This document shows positions 54,801 to 63,488 of a stretch of DNA of 64,000 nt, piece by piece. The notes beneath the pieces were generated by a model. The model had not been told where the DNA came from. It saw only the letters and a list, made by a program, of their open reading frames with translations, and did not search any database. Source of the stretch: Lachnospiraceae bacterium MD308 (GTDB lineage Bacteria; Bacillota; Clostridia; Lachnospirales; Lachnospiraceae); assembly GCA_000403475.2 (NCBI GenBank), contig KE159796.1, positions 304,781 to 368,780 of the forward strand. Direction: 5' to 3'. Position numbers and translations under genes: made by a program. Every line of letters begins with the position of its first letter. Position 1 is the stretch's first letter.

Positions 54801-55200
54801 TTATTTTGTTACCTTTTGTCATTGTATGATAGGGGAACAGTATTTGCGTATGAATGTTTCACTGTTTATAATTATAGACACATAAAACGACAAAAACTGA
54901 CGTTGATTTGGGAAGATAATAAACAAATTTCCAGATATGCTGTTGAAAGTGCAGGATGTGTGGTGGAGGGTATATAATGCAGTCATATTGTGAAAAAGTA
55001 TGGTAAAATATGGAAAAATATGATACTATATCCTTGATAAAACGATGGATAATCAAAAATTATCTGCTGGATTTGTTTGTTTTGAATTAAGGATAAATTA
55101 TCTATTATATTGATATGATTTATAGCCTTTTCCTGATAGAAAATTTTATTTGGATAATACGGAGTTAATTGGATTTATTGAAGTAAAGGAAGATTAGTTT
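54801..55200 (+). promoter_or_regulatory. AT-rich control region before the ATP-grasp gene
   Basis: 400 nt without a gene. It holds three 11-bp-spaced ATATGG(T/A)AAA-like repeats (about 54998-55025), then the left 64-bp arm of an inverted repeat (55047-55110) with TATTAT as a possible -10, and the ribosome site aaaggaag before 55201. Confidence 0.5.
55047..55110 (+). repeat. 64-bp inverted repeat, left arm
   Basis: Matches the reverse complement of 58571-58634 at 58 of 64 positions. It contains the palindrome GATAAT-CAAAA-ATTATC and a second GATAA-A-TTATC. It lies upstream of the ATP-grasp gene, in the same orientation relative to its gene as the right arm is to the NTPase gene. Confidence 0.9.
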
Positions 55201-56196
55201 ATGCTTACAAAAAATGTTGTGCTAATTGCGGATCGAATTCCAACACATAAAAATGCAAATATTCATTCAAAAGACTTGGAAGTTGTAGATGATAGTTACT
55301 TCATTCCTATGTACAATGCAATAAAAAAAATCGCTCCTGTTTTAACTCATTATAATTCACCGGAGGAATTTTTAAATAATATTTCAATGCATACAAACGA
55401 CGTTGTGTTATCTGTATGGTCTGGAATATCTTCACGTAATAGACGTATACTAGTGCCTGCAATTTGTGAATCAAAAAATATTGCTTATGTGGGAGCAGAT
55501 TCTTATTTACAAGCTATTTGTCAAGATAAAGACATGAGTAAATTGTTTGCGCGAAAATATGGAATTGCATCTCCTAGAGGTACACTTATATATTGTGAAA
55601 ATGATCTTATAAAGTTACAAGATTATCAATTTCCTGTTGTTATTAAACCCAATTTTGAGGGTGGTTCTATTGGAATTTTCAATAAAAATCTTGTTGATTA
55701 TTATGAAGATGCTGTTTGTTTAGGAAAAGAATTGTTATCAAGCTATTGTCCGTTACTTGCTGAGGAGTACGTGGAAGGAGAAGAAATCTCTTATTGCATT
55801 GTAGGAATTCCAGGAAAAATAGATTTATTTGAATCAATTAGACAGTATATAGATGGACAAACATATATAAAACATGCAATTATGGGAGCTGAAAATAAAA
55901 AACTTAATGATTATGAACAGCTTTGGGATTGCGTGACTAAGAGCGTTCCAGATGATTATAAAAACTTTTTAATCAATTTTTACAATCATCTGGGGAAAAC
56001 AGAATTGATTCGTATCGATGGCCGATTAAATAAAAATAATTTTTATTTATTAGAATTATCTACAGATGTAGGTCTCAGTCCTGTAAGCACTATGACGCAA
56101 GCTTTTGAATCGGCGGGTTATAGGTATCAAGAAATGTTTGAAATCTTATTAACAAATGCTATCATAAATTGGGAATATCAAAATGCCAATAAGTAA
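55201..56196 (+). CDS. ATP-grasp ligase, D-Ala-D-Ala ligase-like
   Basis: 331 residues with the three-domain ATP-grasp layout. The N-terminal part reads KNVVLIADRIPTHKNA; the ATP lysine and glycine loop are in FPVVIKPNFEGGSIGI; the hinge is LLAEEYVEGEEISYCIVG; the metal site is RIDGRLNKNNFYLLELSTDVG. Ddl enzymes have E-x-N at this last site; here it is E-L-S, so one metal ligand is changed. It probably joins amino acids or peptides, or has lost activity. AT-rich, unlike the tra genes; convergent with the NTPase gene and overlapping it by 35 nt. Confidence 0.8.
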   Translation: MLTKNVVLIADRIPTHKNANIHSKDLEVVDDSYFIPMYNAIKKIAPVLTHYNSPEEFLNNISMHTNDVVLSVWSGISSRNRRILVPAICESKNIAYVGADSYLQAICQDKDMSKLFARKYGIASPRGTLIYCENDLIKLQDYQFPVVIKPNFEGGSIGIFNKNLVDYYEDAVCLGKELLSSYCPLLAEEYVEGEEISYCIVGIPGKIDLFESIRQYIDGQTYIKHAIMGAENKKLNDYEQLWDCVTKSVPDDYKNFLINFYNHLGKTELIRIDGRLNKNNFYLLELSTDVGLSPVSTMTQAFESAGYRYQEMFEILLTNAIINWEYQNANK

Positions 56197-58525
56197 TAAA
56201 AGATACGTAAACCTGTGGAATTATATATGATTTTGTTTTTTCGCGATTTACCATTTTATCAAGTTTGTCATCGAGAACTTGCCTCATTGATATTACTTTT
56301 TGCCAATAATATTGAGCATTTGAACTATCAGAAACAATATATTTGTAATATTGATACATATTAAAATATATTCGTTTACATATACGTAAATCAGGCTCTA
56401 TTTTTATATAGTAATCTAATTGCATTTTAAATGTTTCTATATCATCCATAATTTTTTGCTCTATTATGTACCAACAAATTTTATTGCTGAAAATTGTCAA
56501 TGTGTCGTAAGAGTTTCTTGAGGAGAGCAACCCCTGTTCCAAATTGATTAAGGTTGTATCTGTTGTACATTTTCCTTGCAATTCTACGGCGGCTATATCA
56601 TTATAATATATATGTTTTTCTGTAGTAGTCTTCAAAAAATCATCTTTTATTGAATGTAAAATATCCTTTGCCTTTTTTATGCTACCTGCATATGCATATT
56701 CTGTTGCCAACGTTATTTGTGCGTAAACTTCGTTTTTTATATTTTGATGATTTCTAAAATGCTCTATACTTCTTTTTATATATGGAATATCTTTGACAGG
56801 AGAATATAAAATTTCAGAGTTTCGTAATAGAAATCCATATTCCAAACAATTTTTATATTTATTGTTGTTAAGTAACTCATAATAAAGATGACGATACTCA
56901 TATTTTTTATTTAGGGTTCGTAAACTAAGCATTTTTATCAATTGAATTGTAAATAAAAAACGATGTGATTTGCTTTCATTTTCTATTATATTACAAAAAT
57001 TAATACATTCGCTGTGCTTATCCAATCGATTAAGCAGTATAGCTTTATACATATAAAAATTAATATTATTCTGAAAGTTATTTGTCAAAAATTCATATGC
57101 CTTCCAATATAATCCAAAATCATAGCATATTTTTATGATTTTGAGAATAATTCTATAGTTAAAAAAAGTATCTATTTCTTTTGACAATTGATCAAATAAT
57201 AAATTTATTTGTTCAATTGCAATTTCATCAACAATCAATTCTTTAAATTTTTCAAGTATTTCTATAATTTTTTCAGTACTACTTGCGGAATAAAGTTTTA
57301 CTAAATATAACACCAATTCTTTTTTGGTATACCAATTATAGTTGCAATTTGCCAAATCCTCATTAAACACATCTCGTAAAATTCCGTATGCAATTAATCT
57401 GCTTTTGTCGATAAATAAGTTTGTTGAATCTAAAAGAAAGTCTTTGACTGATGAGTGGATTAATTTTATTGCATATTTGCTTTTTTCTAAATATGCTGAT
57501 AAATCATCAAAATGGTTTTCAAAATATAATAAATACTGTATATTGTATTTATTAAAAATATGATGAAATCTCATTAAAGATATTTCTCCATCATGAAGGA
57601 TAACTGTCTGTAGAATAACAAGCCCTTCTAATTCTAAATTATATATTTTTTCTAGAGGATCATAAGAAAAACTATTTACCGTTTTAGTGTCGATATTTTG
57701 TAATTTATATAAATTTCCACAGATAATAGTTTTATAATAGTTTTCCCATTCTTGATAATTTTCAATAGTTGTATTTCCTATAAAAGATGTTGCAAAATTT
57801 ATTGGTAGCAAATCTAAAACTTCAATAGCAATATCTGCATTTTCTTGAAAAGTTTCATTATATTTGTGTACGTTATCTAAATTGTTATTTTGAGTTGTAA
57901 ATTCAAAAAGAAAAAAAGTGTTTTCTGTGGTGGCAATAAGTTTTTCCAGTTCATTTAAACTTCTAACGTCAATATTTTGCATATTGCTAATATATATAAT
58001 GCAATCATACATCATTAAAGAATATCTAAGATACTCTCTTTGAACTAAGGTGCTGTTTATATCGGTGTTCATAAGGTACTGTTCCACATCATTTACACCT
58101 GTTTGTGCATACCTACTGATAATTGTAGAAATCATTGTTTGAGGGATCTTGGTAATATCACTTTCAAGTACTCTTTGTATTTCAGCTTTACCTATTCTAT
58201 TTTTTACGCCACTAAGAACAAAATCTTTTAGTGAACCACCTTGAGCTTTTAAATTGTCGTTTGTAGATGATGCTATATAGCTTAAATACTGCCCTTGGCT
58301 AATACAATTATTACTATTAACAGGTGGTGTGTTGACTGATATAATTGTTTTAGTAGATTGTTGTTTTTTTAATGCTTTCTTTATTAAAGAAGTTTTACCA
58401 ATTCCAGTATCTGCACATACCCAAAGAATCCTATTTTTTTCTCTTTGTGAACAAATATAATTTGCAATCTCATCTGATTCAATATCTCTGTCAATGATAT
58501 CTGATTTATATATAAATAAACTCAT
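56162..58525 (-). CDS. STAND-like P-loop NTPase with helical repeats
   Basis: 787 residues. An N-terminal P-loop (RILWVCADTGIGKTSLIKKAL, near residue 30; core GIGKTSLIK) is followed by a Walker B-like YDCIIYISNMQNID and a winged-helix-like region, then ~400 residues of helical TPR-like repeats (NNFQNNINFYMYKAILLNR and others). This is the architecture of STAND sensors, several of which are anti-phage proteins; no effector domain is seen, so the role is open. Low GC and rare AT codons suggest recent transfer. Starts at 58543 are also possible. Confidence 0.7.
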   Translation of the reverse strand: MSLFIYKSDIIDRDIESDEIANYICSQREKNRILWVCADTGIGKTSLIKKALKKQQSTKTIISVNTPPVNSNNCISQGQYLSYIASSTNDNLKAQGGSLKDFVLSGVKNRIGKAEIQRVLESDITKIPQTMISTIISRYAQTGVNDVEQYLMNTDINSTLVQREYLRYSLMMYDCIIYISNMQNIDVRSLNELEKLIATTENTFFLFEFTTQNNNLDNVHKYNETFQENADIAIEVLDLLPINFATSFIGNTTIENYQEWENYYKTIICGNLYKLQNIDTKTVNSFSYDPLEKIYNLELEGLVILQTVILHDGEISLMRFHHIFNKYNIQYLLYFENHFDDLSAYLEKSKYAIKLIHSSVKDFLLDSTNLFIDKSRLIAYGILRDVFNEDLANCNYNWYTKKELVLYLVKLYSASSTEKIIEILEKFKELIVDEIAIEQINLLFDQLSKEIDTFFNYRIILKIIKICYDFGLYWKAYEFLTNNFQNNINFYMYKAILLNRLDKHSECINFCNIIENESKSHRFLFTIQLIKMLSLRTLNKKYEYRHLYYELLNNNKYKNCLEYGFLLRNSEILYSPVKDIPYIKRSIEHFRNHQNIKNEVYAQITLATEYAYAGSIKKAKDILHSIKDDFLKTTTEKHIYYNDIAAVELQGKCTTDTTLINLEQGLLSSRNSYDTLTIFSNKICWYIIEQKIMDDIETFKMQLDYYIKIEPDLRICKRIYFNMYQYYKYIVSDSSNAQYYWQKVISMRQVLDDKLDKMVNREKTKSYIIPQVYVSFITYWHFDIPNL

Positions 58526-58570
58526 TTTGTAAATTAACTCCATCAAATATAACTATGTGATAGATAAATT

Positions 58571-58634
58571 GTATAATAAACAATTTATCCTTAATTCAAA
58601 ACAAACAAATTCAACCGATAATTTTTGATTATCC
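58571..58634 (-). repeat. 64-bp inverted repeat, right arm
   Basis: Mirror copy of 55047-55110 (58/64). It lies upstream of the NTPase start on its own strand. The first palindrome becomes imperfect in its outer flank; TATTAT is preserved. Confidence 0.9.
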
Positions 58635-58815
58635 TTCCTAAAAGATGAAGGAAAGGGATGCTGAGAGCATCAAATGAAACTATTTCAAGAAAATATATTA
58701 ATAATGTGCAGGAGATGTGTATGTTTAAACTGAAAAGATACTATCACGTGTTGTAAATATCATGCCACAAATTGATTGGATTACAGAAAGACCCGCATTT
58801 CGATACTTTGGAACT

Positions 58816-58846
58816 AAGGGGTTAATCAAATCCTGATTACCCCTTT
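58816..58846. terminator. Hairpin at the 3' side of the recombinase gene
   Basis: AAGGGGTTAATCA/TGATTACCCCTTT around AATCC. It is a likely terminator for the recombinase gene on the minus strand; an att-site role is possible but not supported. Confidence 0.55.
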
Positions 58847-58861
58847 ACCAGTATTAGATTC

Positions 58862-59782
58862 TCAAAAGTGGAAATTTTTCCGTGGATGTTTTGTTGAAAG
58901 TATATCCCTCTGCTTTGACATGGCAACGTGCGTGTATATTTCTGTGATGTTAATGGAGCTATGACCAAGCATTTCCTGGATATACCGGATGTCCACATCG
59001 GCCTCCAAAAGACTTGTCGCAAATGTATGGCGGAACATATGGGGCGTGATGTGGATTTCTATAGAGGCTATGCCCGTATACTTGTTAATTGCCCTGCGGA
59101 CAGCCTGTTCGGATAGCCTGCATCCGTTCTGGCTTGCAAAAAAATACCCGCAGTTTTTTATGTCGTCAGAAAAAGCATGCTGGTATTTTTCAAGGATATG
59201 AATAACGTCGTCATTTCCAATCTGTATTTTGCGTTCTTTTGAGCCTTTCCCGTATATAAGTATATTTTTATCGAATAAATTCACATCCTCCCTTTTCAGT
59301 GAGCACAGTTCCGAAATCCGCATGCCGGTGGCAAAGAGGAGTTCGACTACGGCGATATCGCGGAGGGTATTTTTCCTCTGGTAATGGGTCTTGGCGCGTG
59401 CATGGTATTTGTACATAGCTGAGAGAAAGGACTCTACGGTATGCAGCGGGATTGTTTTTGGCAGGACGACTGGTTCCCGGAATTTCACCTGTATTTTATA
59501 AAATGGATTCTGAATAATGATTTCCTTATATTCACAATAATGGAAAAGGGCTCTCAGCGAGGCGATTTTTCGTTTTACTGTTCTTGGCTTGTAGATTCGG
59601 TGCAATCCGGCAATGAAATCCTCTAATATTTCTGGCGTGATATCTGAAATGTCGGACAGGGGTACTGCTGCCTGAAACTGGTTTAGGTCAATCCGGTAAG
59701 CTTTTAATGTCTTGCCATCCAGCCTTTTTTGATTCTTACAGTGTTCCAGATAATTTTTCATATGTGTCTGTAGATTATTCAT
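58862..59782 (-). CDS. Tyrosine recombinase (XerC/D-like integrase)
   Basis: 306 residues. The N-terminal SAM-like core-binding domain (MKNYLEHCKNQKRLDGKTLKAY, shown as LEHCKNQKRLDGKT) is followed by the catalytic domain with Arg in TGMRISELCSL, His-x-x-Arg in HMFRHTFATSL, His in LGHSSINIT and the nucleophile in YTHVAM. It is the likely integrase of the element, placed at its right edge and reading inwards. The ribosome site aggaggt precedes the ATG. Confidence 0.93.
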   Translation of the reverse strand: MNNLQTHMKNYLEHCKNQKRLDGKTLKAYRIDLNQFQAAVPLSDISDITPEILEDFIAGLHRIYKPRTVKRKIASLRALFHYCEYKEIIIQNPFYKIQVKFREPVVLPKTIPLHTVESFLSAMYKYHARAKTHYQRKNTLRDIAVVELLFATGMRISELCSLKREDVNLFDKNILIYGKGSKERKIQIGNDDVIHILEKYQHAFSDDIKNCGYFFASQNGCRLSEQAVRRAINKYTGIASIEIHITPHMFRHTFATSLLEADVDIRYIQEMLGHSSINITEIYTHVAMSKQRDILSTKHPRKNFHF

Positions 59783-59975
59783 GTTGAAACCTCCTAGTTT
59801 TTATACAAGTATAGTATGTTTCGGCATATTTTGAAATTTTTCTTTTAGGGCGGATCGTTGATTATCATTTCTAGAAGTATTATGAAGATGATTCCCCGGA
59901 GGTTGCCGGACGAGGTTTGCGATGTGATGGTGCGTTGTCTTAGAATGGCGGGAGAGCGCACTGCTGCAAAAAGAA

Positions 59976-60008
59976 AGGGCATATAGATTTCCACTTTCTA
60001 TATGCCCT
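59976..60008 (-). terminator. Terminator of the Rpn pseudogene
   Basis: AGGGCATATAG/CTATATGCCCT with T-rich tail on the minus strand, 40 nt after the Rpn stop codon. Confidence 0.75.
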
Positions 60009-60255
60009 AATGCTGTTATTATATTTGATTTTAAAGGACTTGATTGATTATGCTAACTGCATAATCTCGGTTTCAATTTCTTTTAATTCATCAAATGATG
60101 CATATTGCGGCATCCAACGGCCGATTTTGCGGAGCAAAACGGCCGCAATGCGAAGCTGATCGGCCACAGGCCGTTGCCTTTGTAAGCCGAATCCTCTCAT
60201 AATGGGTCTATGCCTCATAAAGAGGTAAATAAACTCATTTGAAGGAGGATAATGA

Positions 60256-61866
60256 ATGCTTGACTACAAAACAATCATTATCAAACGCTATGCGCTGAAT
60301 CTGTCTGGCAGAGAGATTGCCAGACAGATTGGTGCAAGCAAGTCAGGAGTCAATGAATTCCTGAAAGCATTTGAGGAGTGTGACAGCATCAGCTACCCGC
60401 TCCCGAACGGCATCACCAACTATGGAATAGCTGAGTTAGTGTATGGAAATCCGCCAGGAAACAATGGTCGAAATCCCAACATTGAGTATCCTGATTACGG
60501 GGATGTGAACAGGCAGCTTTCCACCAGAAAGAACATGACTTTGGTGTTCCTCTGGAACAGGTACAAAAAGAAGTGCGAGGAAACTGGCAGGCGTTATTAT
60601 CAATACCGCCAGTTCTGCGAACATTACTCTGAATGGTGTGCCGAAAATGCCGAAACCTTACACTTCGATGCCGTCATTGGGGAAAAGATGGAGGTTGACT
60701 TTGCCGGCAAAACATTTGAGATTACCGATCCGTTAACCGGTGAAATCTATACCGTCGTGGTATTTGTTGCCATTCTGCCCTATTCACAGTACATATACGC
60801 AGAGGGAATGCTTTCGGTAAAAGAGCCCCAGTGGATCGATGTAAATAACCATGCCCTGGACTACTTTGGCGGAGTGCCTGCGCTTGTGGTCTGCGATAAC
60901 TGCAGGCAGGCCGTCATAGCAAACAGGGATTGGATCGCACCAGAACTGAATAAAGATTATGCCGAATGGGCGGAACATAACCAGACGGTTATCTTGCCTG
61001 CGAAGGTTCGTAAGCCAAAGTATAAGAGTTCTGTGGAAAACGCCGTGGGCATCCTTGAAAAGGGATTTTTCCACGAGATGGAGGAGCGGCAGTATTTCTC
61101 TCTGGAACAGTTCAATCAGGATCTATGGGTCTTCCTCGAACAGTTAAACCGGGAGCCTTTTAAGAAAAAGGAACACAACAGATACTTCTATTGGGAAGAA
61201 GAAAGACTGGAATTGATGCCGCTGCCCTCCGTGCATTACGAGTACACGGAGAGACGAATGGCAAAAGTATCAAGCGATTTCCATGTCCGCTTTGATAATG
61301 CTTATTATAGCGTAAATAAAGCATATGTGCACAAAGAAGTTCTCATAAAGGCGACAGCAGCCATTGTACGAATTTACAGTAAACAGGGTGAATTCCTGTG
61401 CGAGTGGCCCCGTGCAGAGTACAAGGGAAAATGGTCTACGAATCCCCACCATCTCCCCGCCAGCTATCAGGGATACGGACAGTGGAATGCAGCATTTTTT
61501 ATCAATAAGGCAAGGCTTGTGGGCACATCGACCGAGGCGGTTATCCAGAACATCCTCAAGTGCCGTAAATATGAAGTCCAGACCTACCGTATGTGCCTTG
61601 GCGTACTCAACTTCGGCGGGAAATATGGGAAGCCTGTACTGGAGGAGTGCTGCCGTCGTGCCATTGACTGTGGGAAAACCACATATACGTTCATAAAAAA
61701 CACCATTCCCGCAGTTGCGGATGAGATGGGAGCAGAAGTCCGAAAATGCAGCACTGCCCCTGAAAAAAAGGGCGGATACGCGATGAGCCCTGATTCGGCA
61801 GATATAAACAAACTTTTGTCCCGCAGCAGGGAGCTGGCAGACAGGCAGAGGGGAGGTGACCGGTAA
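60256..61866 (+). CDS. istA: IS21 family transposase IstA
   Basis: 536 residues. N-terminal helix-turn-helix (YALNLSGREIARQIGASKSG), DDE catalytic domain with Asp in MEVDFAGKTFEI, Asp in VVCDNCRQAV and Glu in SSVENAVGILEKG, and a beta-barrel C-terminus. It needs IstB for target choice. The ATG follows aaggaggataatga. It overlaps istB by one base (TAATG). Confidence 0.95.
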   Translation: MLDYKTIIIKRYALNLSGREIARQIGASKSGVNEFLKAFEECDSISYPLPNGITNYGIAELVYGNPPGNNGRNPNIEYPDYGDVNRQLSTRKNMTLVFLWNRYKKKCEETGRRYYQYRQFCEHYSEWCAENAETLHFDAVIGEKMEVDFAGKTFEITDPLTGEIYTVVVFVAILPYSQYIYAEGMLSVKEPQWIDVNNHALDYFGGVPALVVCDNCRQAVIANRDWIAPELNKDYAEWAEHNQTVILPAKVRKPKYKSSVENAVGILEKGFFHEMEERQYFSLEQFNQDLWVFLEQLNREPFKKKEHNRYFYWEEERLELMPLPSVHYEYTERRMAKVSSDFHVRFDNAYYSVNKAYVHKEVLIKATAAIVRIYSKQGEFLCEWPRAEYKGKWSTNPHHLPASYQGYGQWNAAFFINKARLVGTSTEAVIQNILKCRKYEVQTYRMCLGVLNFGGKYGKPVLEECCRRAIDCGKTTYTFIKNTIPAVADEMGAEVRKCSTAPEKKGGYAMSPDSADINKLLSRSRELADRQRGGDR

Positions 61867-62603
61867 TGCTCACTGGAAACAGCCTTCTGAATATGCTCGT
61901 GGATGAATTAAACGAAATGGGGCTGCCAAATATGGCGGCTGAACTGGATAAACTCTATGCTGCCCCCGGATTCCTTGAGATGGACCGCCTTACGCTGATT
62001 TCGGAGCTTATATCTCCCGAATACAAGGATAAGATCAGTAAACGGATAAATAACCGCCTCCGCTCGGCAAAACTCATAGGATGCCCGGCAGAAATCGGGA
62101 ATTGTACGGATTCCCAGGAAAGGGAATACTTACCTTCCGGGATTCCGCAGATGCTCTCCACACTGGATTTTATTCCAAAGGGGTTTAACATTTGTATACT
62201 CGGAGCGTCCGATACTGGCAAGACGTATCTGGCAAAAGCAATCGGCATAAAAGCATGTACGGATTACCGGGTGGGATATTTCCACTGTGAGGAACTGCTT
62301 GAAAACCTTTCGTCACAGAAACAGCTTGATTATGGTAAGTATAGTCGGAAACTGTCCGGACTGCTTAAACAGGATCTTTTGATACTTGATGACTTTCTTC
62401 TCCACACAATCGTAGATGAAGCAGAAATCAAGATCCTGTTTGCACTGCTGGAAGGAAGATCGGAGAAAAAGAAAAGCACCATCATCTGTTCTCAGAGGGC
62501 GCCGGAGAACTGGAAGCCAATGATCATGAACGATGAGATATCGGCAAACTCCATACTTAAAAGAGCAACCAAACATTACACAGTTATGATCAACAGGAGA
62601 TAA
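61866..62603 (+). CDS. istB: IS21 family ATP-binding protein IstB
   Basis: 245 residues, AAA+ helper that binds target DNA and recruits IstA. Walker A ILGASDTGKTYLAKAIG near residue 113 and Walker B LLILDDFLL. Slightly shorter than DnaC, as usual. Translation is coupled to istA through the TAATG overlap. Confidence 0.95.
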   Translation: MLTGNSLLNMLVDELNEMGLPNMAAELDKLYAAPGFLEMDRLTLISELISPEYKDKISKRINNRLRSAKLIGCPAEIGNCTDSQEREYLPSGIPQMLSTLDFIPKGFNICILGASDTGKTYLAKAIGIKACTDYRVGYFHCEELLENLSSQKQLDYGKYSRKLSGLLKQDLLILDDFLLHTIVDEAEIKILFALLEGRSEKKKSTIICSQRAPENWKPMIMNDEISANSILKRATKHYTVMINRR

Positions 62604-63144
62604 CCTGCATTAAACGGGTGGCCGTTTTGCTCCGCAAGGCGGCCGCTCTAAAACGCATCTGTGGACGCTGCGCTCCGCAGAATGCAAATGATAATGTTGG
62701 AATATAATCTGCAATTTCCTCCAATGTCATTTTCCCCTTTTTTATCATTCTTTCCGCTGTTTTTCTTTCCGTTTCTTTTTCAATATCTTTTGCATAAGTT
62801 CTCATTATCTGTTCTTCATCAAATAAACTCATCATAATCGTCACAACCTCCTTTTCCCTGTCAAGTAAATATTCCCTTAGAACATTCCTGTCTTTGCATA
62901 TGCGGATTGTTTCCGTGACCGCTTTTTGTGTCATTCCATGCTGCTTTGTCTGTTCATTAAAAAACTTTGCAGAAAATAATATACTGATTGATGATATCAT
63001 CTGTATCACTTTCATAGATAACCTTTGCCTTTACCTCAATGTCAATATCCGCACCCTCAAAAAACTCTTCAGACAAAAATATTTTATCAGGTTTCCTTCC
63101 TTTGTTTCCTGTGAAAATCACATAAAGTTCAGGTTTCGGCAGTT

Positions 63145-63432
63145 TCACTTTCCTGCTGTTGTAATAGTTTTGGCTGGTGCGCTGAAAATATTCGTGATAG
63201 CTCTGCGCCAGATACAGCAAAACTTGGAGTTCGTGGCAACCTGGATCTGGTATTTTGCGCCCTTTACCTTTGAATACTTCACCGTCACTTTCCCGGCTGA
63301 CTGAGATTTCAGGTAGGTAATCTTTGTTTTTTTAGGGGCAGATGCCGCCTCTACCTCAGTAGCGGGGAACGCAAGGACTGCCGTCATCACGATTACAAGG
63401 GCTGCTGCCATAAAGTTTTTCCATTTTTTCAT
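63145..63432 (-). pseudogene. Truncated secreted protein fused to Rpn remnant
   Basis: The first ~71 residues are a real secreted protein start: signal peptide (NFMAAALVIVMTAVLAFPA) then an Fn3/cell-wall-like beta domain (GKVTVKYSKVKGAKYQIQV). After NSKF (about 63220) the reading enters Rpn DNA in the wrong frame and ends within 24 codons. This marks a recombination or deletion junction. Good ribosome site aaggagagac. Confidence 0.7.
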
Positions 63433-63488
63433 AATCTGTCTCTCCTTGAAAAAAGAAACCTTAAAAGGCTCCTTTTCTCAGTATTTGT

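Larger units (their letters stand above)
22085..59830. mobile_element. Integrative and conjugative element or integrated plasmid-like element (limits approximate)
   Basis: The block contains a VirD4-like coupling protein, VirB4-, VirB6-, VirB3- and pilin-like proteins, a cell-wall hydrolase, ParM/ParR, SSB-like protein, three toxin-antitoxin-like pairs, a private sigma factor and a tyrosine recombinase at the right edge. Core genes flank it on the left and degraded chromosomal genes on the right. att sites could not be fixed, so the limits are only good to a few hundred bases. No relaxase is recognisable. Confidence 0.75.
60100..62684 (+). mobile_element. IS21 family insertion sequence
   Basis: 2585 bp flanked by the 8-bp direct repeat CAAATGAT (60092-60099 and 62685-62692). 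Ends are imperfect inverted repeats: left GCATATTGCGG, right (read inwards) CATTCTGCGG. Subterminal GC-rich hairpins with shared GGAGCAAAACGGCC occur at 60118-60144 and, inverted, at 62620-62644. It carries istA and istB. Confidence 0.9.
60048..63220 (-). pseudogene. Rpn family (PD-(D/E)XK) recombination-promoting nuclease/transposase, broken by frameshift and IS21 insertion
   Basis: Middle and C-terminal part of an Rpn protein. From 63220 (no N-terminus) it reads LLYLAQSYHEYFQRTSQN, then PELYVIFTGNKGRKPDKIFL and IEVKAKVIYESDTDDIINQY. A T6 run at ~62965 shifts the frame by one; then NEQTKQHGMTQKAVTETIRI, RMIKKGKMTLEEIADYIPTL. At 62685 the IS element interrupts. The C-terminus (SFDELKEIETEIMQLA, stop at 60048) lies on the other side, and the frame is restored if the IS and one 8-bp duplication are removed. 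The first ~100 residues are missing. Confidence 0.85.

Noticed and set aside
58816..58846. Hairpin next to the recombinase gene as a recombination site
   Set aside because: A perfect stem with T-rich end fits a terminator; no second copy was found at the left end.
22078..59860. GATAATCAA near 22079 and its inverted match near 59854 as att core
   Set aside because: Only nine AT-rich bases, and the orientation is inverted rather than direct.
59882..59986. 34-residue ORF beginning MKMIPRRLPDEVCDVMV
   Set aside because: No ribosome site, ends in the Rpn terminator; perhaps a remnant of a chromosomal gene, but not supportable.
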